The notes under the pieces were generated by a model that was given only the letters and a program-made list of their open reading frames with translations, searched no databases and was not told the DNA's origin. From positions 186,001-250,000 of the forward strand of contig NZ_JAGIBI010000002.1 in the NCBI RefSeq assembly GCF_017744395.1: a DNA stretch of 64,000 bases. The letters run 5' to 3'. Shown here in pieces: positions 1 to 8,096 of the stretch; the stretch's first letter is position 1; each line of letters begins with the position of its first letter. The translations under genes were made by a program, and so were the position numbers. This stretch comes from Herbaspirillum sp. (GTDB lineage: Bacteria > Pseudomonadota > Gammaproteobacteria > Burkholderiales > Burkholderiaceae_D).

Positions 1-1
1 C

Positions 2-889
2 CACATCGAAGACGTGCACCGCGCCGGCGGCATCATCGCCATCCTGGGCGAACTGGCGCGCGCCGGCCTGCTCGACACCTCGCGTCCCACCGTGCACAGC
101 AAGACCCTGGGCGAGGCGATCGAGAAATACGATATCCGCGTCTCCAGCGACGCCGAAGTGCACAAGCTGTTCCGCGCCGCGCCCGGCGGCGTGCCGACAC
201 AAGTGGCGTTCTCGCAGCAGGAACGTTTCGACGCCAGCGACCTGGACCGCGCCAACGGCTGCATCCGCGACATCGAGCACGCTTACTCGAAGGACGGCGG
301 CCTGGCGGTCCTGTACGGCAACATCGCCGAGAAGGGTTGCATCGTGAAGACCGCCGGCGTGGATGAAAGCATCCTCAAGTTCTCCGGCACCGCGCGCGTG
401 TTCGAAAGCCAGGACGCCGCCGTGGAAGGCATCCTGGGCGACAAGGTCAAGGCCGGCGACGTGGTCATCGTGCGCTACGAAGGCCCCAAGGGCGGCCCCG
501 GCATGCAGGAAATGCTGTACCCGACCTCGTACATCAAGTCCAAGGGCCTGGGCAAGGCATGCGCGCTGTTCACCGACGGCCGCTTCTCCGGCGGTTCCTC
601 GGGCCTGGTGATCGGCCACGCTTCGCCGGAAGCGGCCGAAGGCGGCGCCATCGGCCTGGTGGAAGAGGGCGACATGATCGACATCGACATCCCCAACCGC
701 ACCATCAACCTGCGCATCGGCGGCGACGAGCTGGCCAAGCGCCGCACCGCGATGGAAGCGCGCGGCGACAAGGCCTGGCAGCCGGTCAACCGTGAACGCG
801 TGGTGTCGCAGGCGCTGCAAGCCTATGCCGCGCTGACCACCTCGGCCGACCGCGGCGCGGTGCGCGACCTGTCGCAGCTCAAGCGCTGA
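2..889 (+). CDS. ilvD: Dihydroxy-acid dehydratase, C-terminal part (5' end outside window)
   Basis: The open frame enters from the window edge and ends at 889, giving about 295 C-terminal residues of a roughly 560-620 residue enzyme. IlvD dehydrates 2,3-dihydroxy acids to 2-oxo acids in valine, leucine and isoleucine synthesis, using an Fe-S cluster in the cytoplasm. Visible IlvD hallmarks are [10 protein letters not shown] at the very start, [11 protein letters not shown] about halfway and [11 protein letters not shown] further on. Nothing interrupts the frame. It is followed by an intrinsic terminator, so it is the last gene of its transcript. The true start cannot be seen. Confidence 0.97.
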   Translation, partial: HIEDVHRAGGIIAILGELARAGLLDTSRPTVHSKTLGEAIEKYDIRVSSDAEVHKLFRAAPGGVPTQVAFSQQERFDASDLDRANGCIRDIEHAYSKDGGLAVLYGNIAEKGCIVKTAGVDESILKFSGTARVFESQDAAVEGILGDKVKAGDVVIVRYEGPKGGPGMQEMLYPTSYIKSKGLGKACALFTDGRFSGGSSGLVIGHASPEAAEGGAIGLVEEGDMIDIDIPNRTINLRIGGDELAKRRTAMEARGDKAWQPVNRERVVSQALQAYAALTTSADRGAVRDLSQLKR

Positions 890-910
890 TACGGGAACGC
901 CCGATGAAAA

Positions 911-940
911 AACCGCCAGGTAATACTGGCGGTTTTTTTT
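911..940 (+). terminator. Intrinsic terminator of ilvD
   Basis: A perfect 9-bp stem (AACCGCCAG at 911-919 with CTGGCGGTT at 926-934) and a 6-nt loop is followed by a run of T to 940. It lies 21 bp after the ilvD stop. Confidence 0.9.
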
Positions 941-966
941 CGCGGTTGCGGTCCTTCGGTCGCGCG

Positions 967-2085
967 TCAGCGCATATCGCCAAGGCCGTCCGGCCACGGA
1001 TATTCCAGTTGCAGCGCAACGAGGTCGGCGGTGTCATCGCCGTAGCGGGATGAAATGGCAGCAAGCGCCCGATCCAGATGCCTGGCGGAAGGGAGATCGT
1101 CATCGAGCCGGATGATCCAGTCCGGCTTGCGCCGGTCCGTTTGGTCGGCAAGGCGCAAATGCAAGCCTTCGCGAGTGACGACCGACGAGGCCGCGCCGAT
1201 GGCGATGGCTTGTGAACGGAAGGTGCGCGACCATGCGTCGGCGGTCAGGGCCAGCGCGATGCCGTCGATGCCGTCGCCGGCCGCAATGCCTGCCGTCTCA
1301 TGCCGCCATACGGCAGCGCCGTTGGCGACGATACGCCAGATGCGGCCGGCATCCAGGCGGTAACGCCCGCCGGGATGCGTATCCCCATAGTCGGCGATGC
1401 CGATGCTGTCGGCCAGTGCCCGCGCCGGAGCGCCGCCGCCGATGGCTTCCACCAGGGCGAGCGAAACCGGCAGGGAGGCGGTCACCCCGGTTGTCGTCAC
1501 GATGCCGCCGTCGATGACGTAGCGGCGTTGCGGCGTCCAGCGCATCGTGGGGTAGGCCGAGCGCAAGGAATCGGCGGCGTACCAGTGCGTGGTGGCCTTC
1601 CTGCCGTCCAGCAATCCGGCGCGCCCGAGGACTTTGGCGCCTTCGCAGATGCCCATGACGATCGCGTGCGAATCGGCCTGGCGCCTGAGCCAGTCGACCA
1701 CCGGGCCGCGGTCATCGTCGTGATGGAAGGCGGGTACAATCACGTAGTCCGCGCCATCGGGATGGGCGCGGTCGAAAGCGTCCAGCGTCTGCTGCGCGGC
1801 GATGGTCAATGCGGGCATCAAGGCGATGTCCCCGGATTGCGGCGCCACGACGACGACGTCCGCCAGGCCCGAGCGCGCCAGGATCGCCTGCGGAATCATC
1901 AGGTCCGTGGTTTCCGTCCCGCGGTTGTCGGCGACAATCGCAACCAGTGGCCGAGTACGTTTCGGCGGGCGCGGCATGGCGCTATTTTCGTTCGCCGCTG
2001 CTTCTGCCGCTGCCGCCGCCGCACATTGGCCGGCCGATGTGGCGACAATGACCGCCATCCCCAACAAAAAACGTCGCCTATCCAT
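967..2085 (-). CDS. Exported DJ-1/PfpI (GATase1-like) family protein
   Basis: This is a 372-residue protein from the ATG at 2085. That start is preferred over one at 2118 because it begins directly with a twin-arginine-like leader (DRRRFLLG) and has a GGCAGG-type ribosome site. After an Ala-rich leader (to about residue 30) comes a DJ-1/PfpI domain (about 45-215) with the nucleophile-elbow cysteine in GICEGAK (C147) and the LLDGR-ATTHW segment typical of GlxA/FtrA-like domains. The C-terminal 150 residues carry no motif I recognise. It lacks a DNA-binding domain, unlike its divergent neighbour at 2145, to which its DJ-1 domain looks related. The substrate is unknown. Confidence 0.75.
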   Translation of the reverse strand: MDRRRFLLGMAVIVATSAGQCAAAAAAEAAANENSAMPRPPKRTRPLVAIVADNRGTETTDLMIPQAILARSGLADVVVVAPQSGDIALMPALTIAAQQTLDAFDRAHPDGADYVIVPAFHHDDDRGPVVDWLRRQADSHAIVMGICEGAKVLGRAGLLDGRKATTHWYAADSLRSAYPTMRWTPQRRYVIDGGIVTTTGVTASLPVSLALVEAIGGGAPARALADSIGIADYGDTHPGGRYRLDAGRIWRIVANGAAVWRHETAGIAAGDGIDGIALALTADAWSRTFRSQAIAIGAASSVVTREGLHLRLADQTDRRKPDWIIRLDDDLPSARHLDRALAAISSRYGDDTADLVALQLEYPWPDGLGDMR

Positions 2086-2144
2086 GCCCTGCCTGCCAAT
2101 GAGTTGTGATGGCGGCATGGTAGACCGGCAAGACCTTCATCGCC

Positions 2145-3164
2145 ATGACAGAGAAGTCTGATTTTCTGCCACCCGCAACCCGCCGCAACCCGCCCCGCCA
2201 GATTGTCTTCGTCGCTTTCGACGGGGCCGAACCGCTGGACCTGGCCGGGCCGATCGGGGTTTTCTCGCGTGCGGAAGAGCTGGTTCCCGGCAGCTATGAC
2301 ATCCGTGTGGCATCGAGCGACGGCATCCCCATCAAGACGCGCTCGCCCCTGACGCTGGGCGGCATCGAGCCGCTGTCGGGCATCAAGGGAACGATCGATA
2401 CGCTGCTGGTCGCCGGCGGGAGCGAGCAGGCCATCCGCCGCGCCGCGCTGGATCCGGCGCTGGTCGCATGGGTGGGGGCGCATGCAGGGGCCGCGCGCCG
2501 CGTCGGCAGCATCTGCACCGGCGCGTTCGTGCTGGGCGCGGCCGGTTTGCTGGATGGGCGCGCGGTCACCACGCACTGGGCGGCGGTCGCGGCGCTCAAG
2601 GAATACTTCCCCCGGGCGCAGGTGGAAGCGGACGCGATCTATCGCATCGACGGGCCGATTTGCACCTCGGCCGGCGTCACGGCCGGCATCGACCTGGCAT
2701 TGGCGCTGGTCAAGGCCGACCTCGGCCATGCGGTCGCCGCCGCCATCGCGCGCGATCTGGTCCTGTACCTGCACCGGCCGGGAGGACAGCGGCAATTCAG
2801 TTCGACCCTGGAGGCGCAGGCCGCCGGCAGCGGCCTGTTTTCCGAATTGCTGGCATGGATGCAGGAGCATCCCCGGGCCGACCTGAGCGTTCCCGCATTG
2901 GCTGACCGCGCGGCCATGAGCCCGCGCAATTTCGCGCGACGGTTTACGCAGGAGGTCGGGACGACTCCCGCGCGCCATGTGCTGCAAATACGACTCGACC
3001 ATGCCTGCCGCCATCTGGAAAAGACCGCGTGGACGATCGACCGTGTCGCCGAGAGAAGCGGATGGAAAACGGCCGATACCATGCACCGGGTCTTCCGCCA
3101 GGAGCTGGGGCTGACGCCTTCGGAATACCGATCGCGTTTCGCAGCGGCGGAGAACGTTGGCTAA
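2145..3164 (+). CDS. GlxA/FtrA-like AraC-family regulator with DJ-1/PfpI sensor domain
   Basis: 339 residues. An N-terminal DJ-1/PfpI domain (about 18-190) has the conserved Cys in SICTGAF (C124) and LLDGRAVTTHW. A C-terminal AraC/XylS double helix-turn-helix (about 230-335) includes MSPRNFARRFTQEVG and the second motif IDRVAERSGW. Proteins of this architecture are cytoplasmic transcription regulators, usually of nitrogen-compound or stress genes. It is divergent from the exported DJ-1 protein with a 59-bp gap, so that gene is its most likely target. Its stop overlaps the convergent dehydrogenase by 4 bp. Confidence 0.85.
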   Translation: MTEKSDFLPPATRRNPPRQIVFVAFDGAEPLDLAGPIGVFSRAEELVPGSYDIRVASSDGIPIKTRSPLTLGGIEPLSGIKGTIDTLLVAGGSEQAIRRAALDPALVAWVGAHAGAARRVGSICTGAFVLGAAGLLDGRAVTTHWAAVAALKEYFPRAQVEADAIYRIDGPICTSAGVTAGIDLALALVKADLGHAVAAAIARDLVLYLHRPGGQRQFSSTLEAQAAGSGLFSELLAWMQEHPRADLSVPALADRAAMSPRNFARRFTQEVGTTPARHVLQIRLDHACRHLEKTAWTIDRVAERSGWKTADTMHRVFRQELGLTPSEYRSRFAAAENVG

Positions 3165-4036
3165 TCTGATGCTTGCCGTCTCCTGAGTTCCAGAATGACG
3201 CCGCTATGATCGAGCTCGCCGTCACCATGCTCGATCATGTCGGCGAACAAGCGGTCGGCCTGGTTGAGCATCGGCAGGGACAGCCCGACGCTATGCGCGA
3301 AGGAGATGGCGGTGCGGGTGTCCTTGAGCTGGTACTTGGCCGGTCCGCCCGGCGCGAAGTCCGAGGCGATCATGCGCAGCGCATGCTGGCGCAGGATGGT
3401 CGAATCGGCGAAACCGCCCAGCAGCGCCTCACGCACCTTGGCGACGTCGGCGCCGCCGTGTTCGGCCAGCAGCATGGCTTCGGCGACGCTGGCGATGTTG
3501 GCCGCCACCATCATCTGGTTCACCAGCTTGGCGAGCTGTCCGCATCCTGCCGGGCCTACATGAGTGGGCCGGCCCATCAGCGCCAGCAGCGGCTGTGCGG
3601 CTTCCCACGCTTGTGTCGTGCCGCCGGCCATGATCGCCAGCGTGGCTTCCTTGGCGCCCTTTTCCCCGCCCGAGACCGGCGCATCCACATAGAGCACGCC
3701 ATGCTCGCCGGCCGCGGCCGCCTGCCGCCGCGCCGTCTCCACCGGGATGGAACTCATCACCACCAGCAACGCACCCGGTTTCATGGTGGCGATCAGCCCT
3801 TGCCCGCCCAGCAGCAATTCGTCGCAGGCCGGGCCGGAACTGAGCATGCAGATCAACGCGTCGGCATCGCGCACGGTGTCCGCTGCGGCGGGCACGACCT
3901 GTGCGCCCAGCCCGGCCAGCGGTGCGGCCTTGGCCGGCGTGCGGTTCCATGCCTTGAGCGCCAGCCCGGCGCGCAGCAGGTGGCCGGCCATGGGAAAGCC
4001 CATGATGCCGGTGCCGATGAAGCCGACCATCTTCAT
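3161..4036 (-). CDS. 3-hydroxyisobutyrate dehydrogenase-family NAD(P)-dependent oxidoreductase
   Basis: 291 residues, the usual length for beta-hydroxyacid dehydrogenases (HIBADH, tartronate semialdehyde reductase, L-threonate dehydrogenase). It has an N-terminal Rossmann motif GFIGTGIMG (5-13), the substrate-binding signature DAPVSGGEKGA (118-128) and the catalytic lysine in GQLAKLVNQ (K170). It should oxidise or reduce a 2-hydroxymethyl or 3-hydroxy acid in the cytoplasm. It is the last gene of an operon with the SAF-domain enzyme and the ABM protein; its ATG overlaps the upstream stop (ATGA). The substrate cannot be told from sequence; the context suggests a sugar-acid-like compound imported by the nearby TRAP system. 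Confidence 0.85.
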   Translation of the reverse strand: MKMVGFIGTGIMGFPMAGHLLRAGLALKAWNRTPAKAAPLAGLGAQVVPAAADTVRDADALICMLSSGPACDELLLGGQGLIATMKPGALLVVMSSIPVETARRQAAAAGEHGVLYVDAPVSGGEKGAKEATLAIMAGGTTQAWEAAQPLLALMGRPTHVGPAGCGQLAKLVNQMMVAANIASVAEAMLLAEHGGADVAKVREALLGGFADSTILRQHALRMIASDFAPGGPAKYQLKDTRTAISFAHSVGLSLPMLNQADRLFADMIEHGDGELDHSGVILELRRRQASD

Positions 4037-4356
4037 GCGGTGACCCCTTCCCAGTGCCGGTGCATCCGGCCGAAGCGCACCGGCAGCTCGCGCACCACCA
4101 GTGCCGGGAAGCCGGCCTGGAAGCGTTTGAGATGCGGCGTTTCGAGGTGCCGGTCGAAGGCGCGCCGGTCGTCGTACAGTTCGTAGAACAGCACGTGGTT
4201 GGTGCCGTCGAGCCGCACTACGTCGAAACGTTGGCAGCCCGGTTCGCTGTTGACGGAATGGTGGGCATCGTCATGCGCCAGCGCGAGAAAAGCCGCCATG
4301 CAGGCCGGCTTTACCTCGAACTCGGCGATGACGGCAAATGCGTCTGCGTTTGCCAT
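4033..4356 (-). CDS. ABM-domain (antibiotic biosynthesis monooxygenase-like) small protein
   Basis: 107 residues from the ATG at 4356, 8 bp after the stop of the SAF-domain gene. The frame stays open upstream, but that part is antisense-type shadow of the larger gene. The protein has the ABM ferredoxin-like pattern: N-terminal FAVIAEFEVKP, then SEPGCQRFDVV, FYELYDDRRAFDRH and TPHLKRF. The family includes YgiN-type quinol monooxygenases, LsrG-like isomerases and many small catabolic-operon members without known activity. Its stop overlaps the start of the dehydrogenase downstream, so the two are translationally coupled. Confidence 0.8.
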   Translation of the reverse strand: MANADAFAVIAEFEVKPACMAAFLALAHDDAHHSVNSEPGCQRFDVVRLDGTNHVLFYELYDDRRAFDRHLETPHLKRFQAGFPALVVRELPVRFGRMHRHWEGVTA

Positions 4357-4364
4357 GCGTGCCC

Positions 4365-5714
4365 CTAGCGGATGTTGCCGCGCGCCTGGTTTTCCATCTC
4401 GCGGCGCAGCGCCACCACGTCCAGGTCGTTGACCAGTTCCACGTCCTCGAAGCGCACCACGGTGTCCTTGGCGACGGCGCGCTTGAGCTTGACGTTGTGC
4501 GCCAGGCCGATCGGCAGCGCCCCGTGGGCCATGCTCTTGGTGGCGGGGATGGCGTTGGCCCACACCGCGTAGCCGCCTTCGCCGTCGAGGAATTCGCCCG
4601 GCTTCAGGTCGCGCTTGGCGGTGGCCACGGCATCGCCGCGGAACTCCTTGGAGCAGCCGGTCGATTCGCCGCGCAGCACGGCCGACAGCACGCTGATGCT
4701 GGTTTCCAGGCCGATCATGTGGAACGGGCGCCACATCGAGCCGTACCAGCCCGACTTGTCGACCAAGAGGCCGTATTGTTTGAAGCAGGCGCGCGCATAT
4801 TCGGTCGGCGCCTTGAAGGTGACGAACACGCCGTAGCGGATGTTGTTGAACACTTCGCGGCCGTCCGGCTCCTGGCTGGCGGCGATGTCGACCAGGCCGG
4901 CGCGCGGCAGGCGCCCGCCTTCGGAGGCCGGCTTGAACACGCCGGCCAGGTCGTGCAGGCCGGTGGGCGGGAAGGCCAGGCCGTCGTCCGGGCAATCCAG
5001 GCCGGTGCCGTTGGCCACCGCCGCCATTTCGATCGCGGCCTTGGTGCCGTCGGTGAAGGAGTTGTACATCTTGGGGTTGAAGTCGCCCTTGGCCACTTCC
5101 TCATCGGTCCAGCCGAAATAGCCCCAGACGGTATCCGGCGTCGAGTAGCGGTAGCGCGGTTCGAAGTTCATGCCCTTGCCGGCCGAGACCAGCTCGAAGC
5201 CGCAGGAGCGCGCCCAGTCCACCAGTTCGCAGATGATGGCCGGCTGGTCGCCGTAGGCCATGCTGTAGACCAGGCCCTTGGCCTTGGCGCGCGCCGCCAG
5301 CAGCGGTCCGCACATGGCGTCGGCTTCGACGTTGACCATCACCACGTGCTTGTTGCCGTCGATGGCCGCGAGCGCATGGCGCACGCCGGCGATGGGGTGG
5401 CCGGTGGCTTCGATGATGCACTCGATCTCTTCGCAGTCGGCCAGCGCGGCGGCGCTTTCCAGTACGCAGGTGGTGCCGTTCTTGACGGCTTCGCCCAGGC
5501 TCTTGGCGGCATAGCGTTCCTTGGGCCAGCCCACGCGGTCGAGCGAGGCATGCGCCTTTTCGACGTTGAGGTCGGCCACGCCGACCACGTGCATGCCTTC
5601 GATATGCTGCGCCTGGGCCAATACCATGGAACCGAACTTACCGGCGCCGATCAGGCCGACGCGCACCGGGCGGCCGGCTGCCGCGCGTTCGCGCAGCAAG
5701 CTGTACAAATTCAT
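4365..5714 (-). CDS. SAF-domain NAD(P)-dependent oxidoreductase (homoserine dehydrogenase-like)
   Basis: 449 residues. An N-terminal Rossmann fold with GLIGAGKFGSMV (19-30) is followed by a central dehydrogenase domain (EATGHP, NVEADAMCGPLL, YGDQPAI). A C-terminal SAF-like domain of about 80 residues starts near LKRAVAKDTVVRFEDV. Such proteins are frequently mislabelled as flagellar FlgA because of the SAF domain; the Rossmann half shows it is an oxidoreductase. The reaction is not established to my knowledge. It is first in a three-gene minus operon with the ABM protein and HIBADH-family enzyme, next to a LysR regulator and a TRAP transporter, so a role in sugar-acid or branched polyol-acid catabolism is inferred. 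Confidence 0.75.
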   Translation of the reverse strand: MNLYSLLRERAAAGRPVRVGLIGAGKFGSMVLAQAQHIEGMHVVGVADLNVEKAHASLDRVGWPKERYAAKSLGEAVKNGTTCVLESAAALADCEEIECIIEATGHPIAGVRHALAAIDGNKHVVMVNVEADAMCGPLLAARAKAKGLVYSMAYGDQPAIICELVDWARSCGFELVSAGKGMNFEPRYRYSTPDTVWGYFGWTDEEVAKGDFNPKMYNSFTDGTKAAIEMAAVANGTGLDCPDDGLAFPPTGLHDLAGVFKPASEGGRLPRAGLVDIAASQEPDGREVFNNIRYGVFVTFKAPTEYARACFKQYGLLVDKSGWYGSMWRPFHMIGLETSISVLSAVLRGESTGCSKEFRGDAVATAKRDLKPGEFLDGEGGYAVWANAIPATKSMAHGALPIGLAHNVKLKRAVAKDTVVRFEDVELVNDLDVVALRREMENQARGNIR

Positions 5715-5905
5715 CTCAATTCCTTCTCGTAGTGTGCGGCGGCCCGCTGCGTGGGCGGGCGCCGGATGCGACGCTGACTCGTCAAATGCGGCGCGGAACG
5801 GGTCCGGCCGTGTCTCCTTTTGCGGACTGCCTGCAGCGCGCAGCCAATCCGTGCAAAAAAGTTTAATCAGCGCATCTTGTTAAAACAATTAACATTTACG
5901 AGAGG

Positions 5906-5928
5906 AATAATTAGTTTTTCTAATTATT
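5906..5928 (-). terminator. AT-rich inverted repeat at the end of the LysR gene (weak terminator candidate)
   Basis: A perfect 9-bp repeat (AATAATTAG at 5906-5914, CTAATTATT at 5920-5928) with a T5 loop overlaps the LysR stop codon. The remaining 5715-5923 spacer presumably holds the promoter of the SAF-domain operon. The structure lacks a good downstream T-run, so function is uncertain. Confidence 0.35.
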
Positions 5929-6844
5929 TGGCGTCGGGCATGCCGGGCGGGATGAATTGCTGCGCTTGCCATTGCCTGACCTCATCCCGGAGCCAGTCGA
6001 GGAACAGGCTGACTTTTTTCTTGCGCAGGCTGTCGACCGGGCAGACCACCCACTGCGTCGTCTGCGCGATGCGCGGCGGGCGGCGCAGCGGGCAGGCCAG
6101 CGTGCCGTCGCGCAGTTCGCGCCACATCATCAGCGAACTTTCCAGCGCCATCCCGATGCCGTCGGCGGCGGCATCGATGGCCATGTGGCTGCGGTCGAAC
6201 AGCACGCGCCGCATCTGGTTGGGCGGGGTGAGCTGGTTGAGGGAAAACCAGTACGGCCATTGCACCTGCGACTTCACCGACTGGATCAGCCGGTGATGCA
6301 CGAGATCTTCCGCTTCCAGGCTGCCGGGCGCGGCATAGCCGGGATGGCAGACCGGGAAGAACAGTTCCTCGGCCAGGCCTTCGGTGTACAGGCCCGGCCA
6401 TTGGCCGCGGCCGTGGCGGATTTCCACATCGACCGTTTCACGCGTGAAATCGGTGACTTCATTGGTGCCGTTGAGGCGCACCTCAAGGCCGGGGTTGGCG
6501 TCCAGGAAGCCCTTGAGCCGGGGCAGCAGCCATTTGCTTGACAGCGTGGGCGTGGCGCGCACCGTCAGCAGGGTGACCGGCCGCAAGCCGCGGATGCTTT
6601 GGGTCGCTTCGGAGATGCGGTCGATCTCTTCGGCGATCATGGAAAAGTAGCGCTCTCCCGCTTCGGTGAGCGCCACGCCGCGGCCTATCTTCACCATCAG
6701 GGATGTGCCCAGGTGCGTCTCCAGCGCCTGGATCTGCTGGCTGACGGCCGAGGGCGTCACATTGAGTTCTTCGGCGGCGGCCGAGATGCTGCCGGAGCGG
6801 GCGGCGGCGTGGAACACGCTGATGGCGCGAAGGGGCAGGTGCAT
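5924..6844 (-). CDS. LysR-family transcriptional regulator, GcvA-like
   Basis: 306 residues. The N-terminal winged helix-turn-helix (about 4-62) is GcvA-like: LRAISVFHAAARSGSISAAAEELNV-type pattern followed by TPSAVSQQIQALE. The C-terminal effector domain (about 90-295) includes TEGLAEELFFPVCHP. It lies between the SAF-domain operon downstream on the same strand and the divergent TRAP transporter, the normal place for a regulator of both. A CTTTA-N7-TAAAG palindrome is found just before its start codon. The inducer is probably the transported acid, but this is inference. Confidence 0.88.
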   Translation of the reverse strand: MHLPLRAISVFHAAARSGSISAAAEELNVTPSAVSQQIQALETHLGTSLMVKIGRGVALTEAGERYFSMIAEEIDRISEATQSIRGLRPVTLLTVRATPTLSSKWLLPRLKGFLDANPGLEVRLNGTNEVTDFTRETVDVEIRHGRGQWPGLYTEGLAEELFFPVCHPGYAAPGSLEAEDLVHHRLIQSVKSQVQWPYWFSLNQLTPPNQMRRVLFDRSHMAIDAAADGIGMALESSLMMWRELRDGTLACPLRRPPRIAQTTQWVVCPVDSLRKKKVSLFLDWLRDEVRQWQAQQFIPPGMPDAK

Positions 6845-6853
6845 ACGCTTAAC

Positions 6854-6870
6854 CTTTAAATTTTCTAAAG
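6854..6870. promoter_or_regulatory. Candidate LysR-type operator (CTTTA-N7-TAAAG)
   Basis: A perfect 5-bp inverted repeat with a T-N11-A core lies 9 bp before the LysR ATG, inside the 223-bp divergent spacer (6845-7067) shared with the TRAP operon. The position fits autoregulation by its own LTTR. Confidence 0.4.
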
Positions 6871-7067
6871 ATTAGTGAAAAATAAATTAATTGTACTTCA
6901 CCAATAAACCTTTTAAATTCAATTCCGAACTCGCCAAGGCAGCCCAGGAAGGCCGCCGCCAGAGTCGTATGCGGCCGCAGAGCCGTACTTCCAGGAAGCG
7001 GTCGGCAATCCCCGGTGGTGCCGGTAAGCCGCGCTCCTCCGACATATAAAACTGGAGACAACGCATC

Positions 7068-8096
7068 ATGAGCAAAACCACCCCGCCGCGCGGCGTGTCG
7101 CGCCGTTCCGTCCTGGCCGCAGCCGCCGCCTTGCCGCTGGTGACGATCTGGAGCAAGCCGGCCCGCGCCGCCGAATTCAACTACAAGCTGGCCACCGGGC
7201 AATCGCTCGACCAGCCGATCAATGCCCGCCTCAAGCAAGCGACCGACCGCATCCGCGAAGCCAGCTCGGGCCGCCTGGATATCCGCTTCTTCCCGGCCAG
7301 CCAGCTGGGTTCCGATACCGACCTGCTGACCCAGGTGCGCACCGGCGGCGTGGAATTCCTCAACATCGCCGGCTCGGTGCTCTCGACCGTGGTGCCGCTG
7401 GCGGCCATCACCAATGTCGGCTTCACCTATTCCGACTACCAGCAGGTGTGGTCCAGCGTCGATGGCGAGCTGGGCAAGCTGATCCGCGCGCAGATCGAAA
7501 AGAGCGGCATGGTGTCGGTGGCCAAGGCGGCCGACAACAGCTTCCGCCAGATCTCGTCGTCCTCCAAGCCGATCAAGACGCCGGCCGACCTGCAGGGCTA
7601 CCGGATCCGGGTGCCGGTGTCGCCGATGTTCACCTCGCTGTTCAAGGCGCTGGGCGCCAACCCGACGTCGATCAACTTCAACGAGCTGTACACCGCGCTG
7701 CAAACCAAGCTGGTGGACGGGCAGGAAAACGGCCTGGTCGCCATCGACGCCGGCAAGCTCTACGAAGTGCAGAAGTACATCAGCCAGACTAACCACATCT
7801 GGGACCCGTTCTGGCTGCTGGGCAACCGCCGTGCCTTCAATAACCTGCCGGACGACCTGAAGGCGATCGTGCGCCGCGAATTCGACCGCGCCAGCGTCGA
7901 GCAGCGCGGCGATGTGGAGCAGCTTAACGCCACGCTCAAGGACCAGTTGGTCAAGAAGGGCATCGTGTTCGACACCGCCAACCGCGACGCCTTCCGCAAG
8001 GCGCTGGCCGACGCCGGCTTCTACAAGGAATGGAAAGACAAATTCGGCGCCGCGCCCTGGGCGGCGCTGGAGTCGGCGGTCGGGAAGATGGCATGA
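7068..8096 (+). CDS. TRAP transporter solute-binding protein (DctP family), Tat-type signal
   Basis: 342 residues, normal for DctP-type periplasmic binding proteins. The leader has a twin-arginine-like motif (SRRSVLAAAA) and a probable cleavage after ARA near residue 34. Family features include LATGQSLDQPINARLKQ, FFPASQLGSD, the conserved arginine region LQGYRIRVPVSPM and VDGQENGLVAI. It captures a carboxylate for the membrane DctQM. Its stop overlaps the permease start (ATGA), so the two are coupled. The adjacent catabolic genes 4033-5714 suggest the ligand is their substrate. Confidence 0.92.
   Translation: MSKTTPPRGVSRRSVLAAAAALPLVTIWSKPARAAEFNYKLATGQSLDQPINARLKQATDRIREASSGRLDIRFFPASQLGSDTDLLTQVRTGGVEFLNIAGSVLSTVVPLAAITNVGFTYSDYQQVWSSVDGELGKLIRAQIEKSGMVSVAKAADNSFRQISSSSKPIKTPADLQGYRIRVPVSPMFTSLFKALGANPTSINFNELYTALQTKLVDGQENGLVAIDAGKLYEVQKYISQTNHIWDPFWLLGNRRAFNNLPDDLKAIVRREFDRASVEQRGDVEQLNATLKDQLVKKGIVFDTANRDAFRKALADAGFYKEWKDKFGAAPWAALESAVGKMA

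Noticed and set aside
4338-5732. 464-codon plus-strand frame opposite the SAF-domain oxidoreductase
   Set aside because: Composition is shadow-like and the minus frame has clear Rossmann and SAF motifs.
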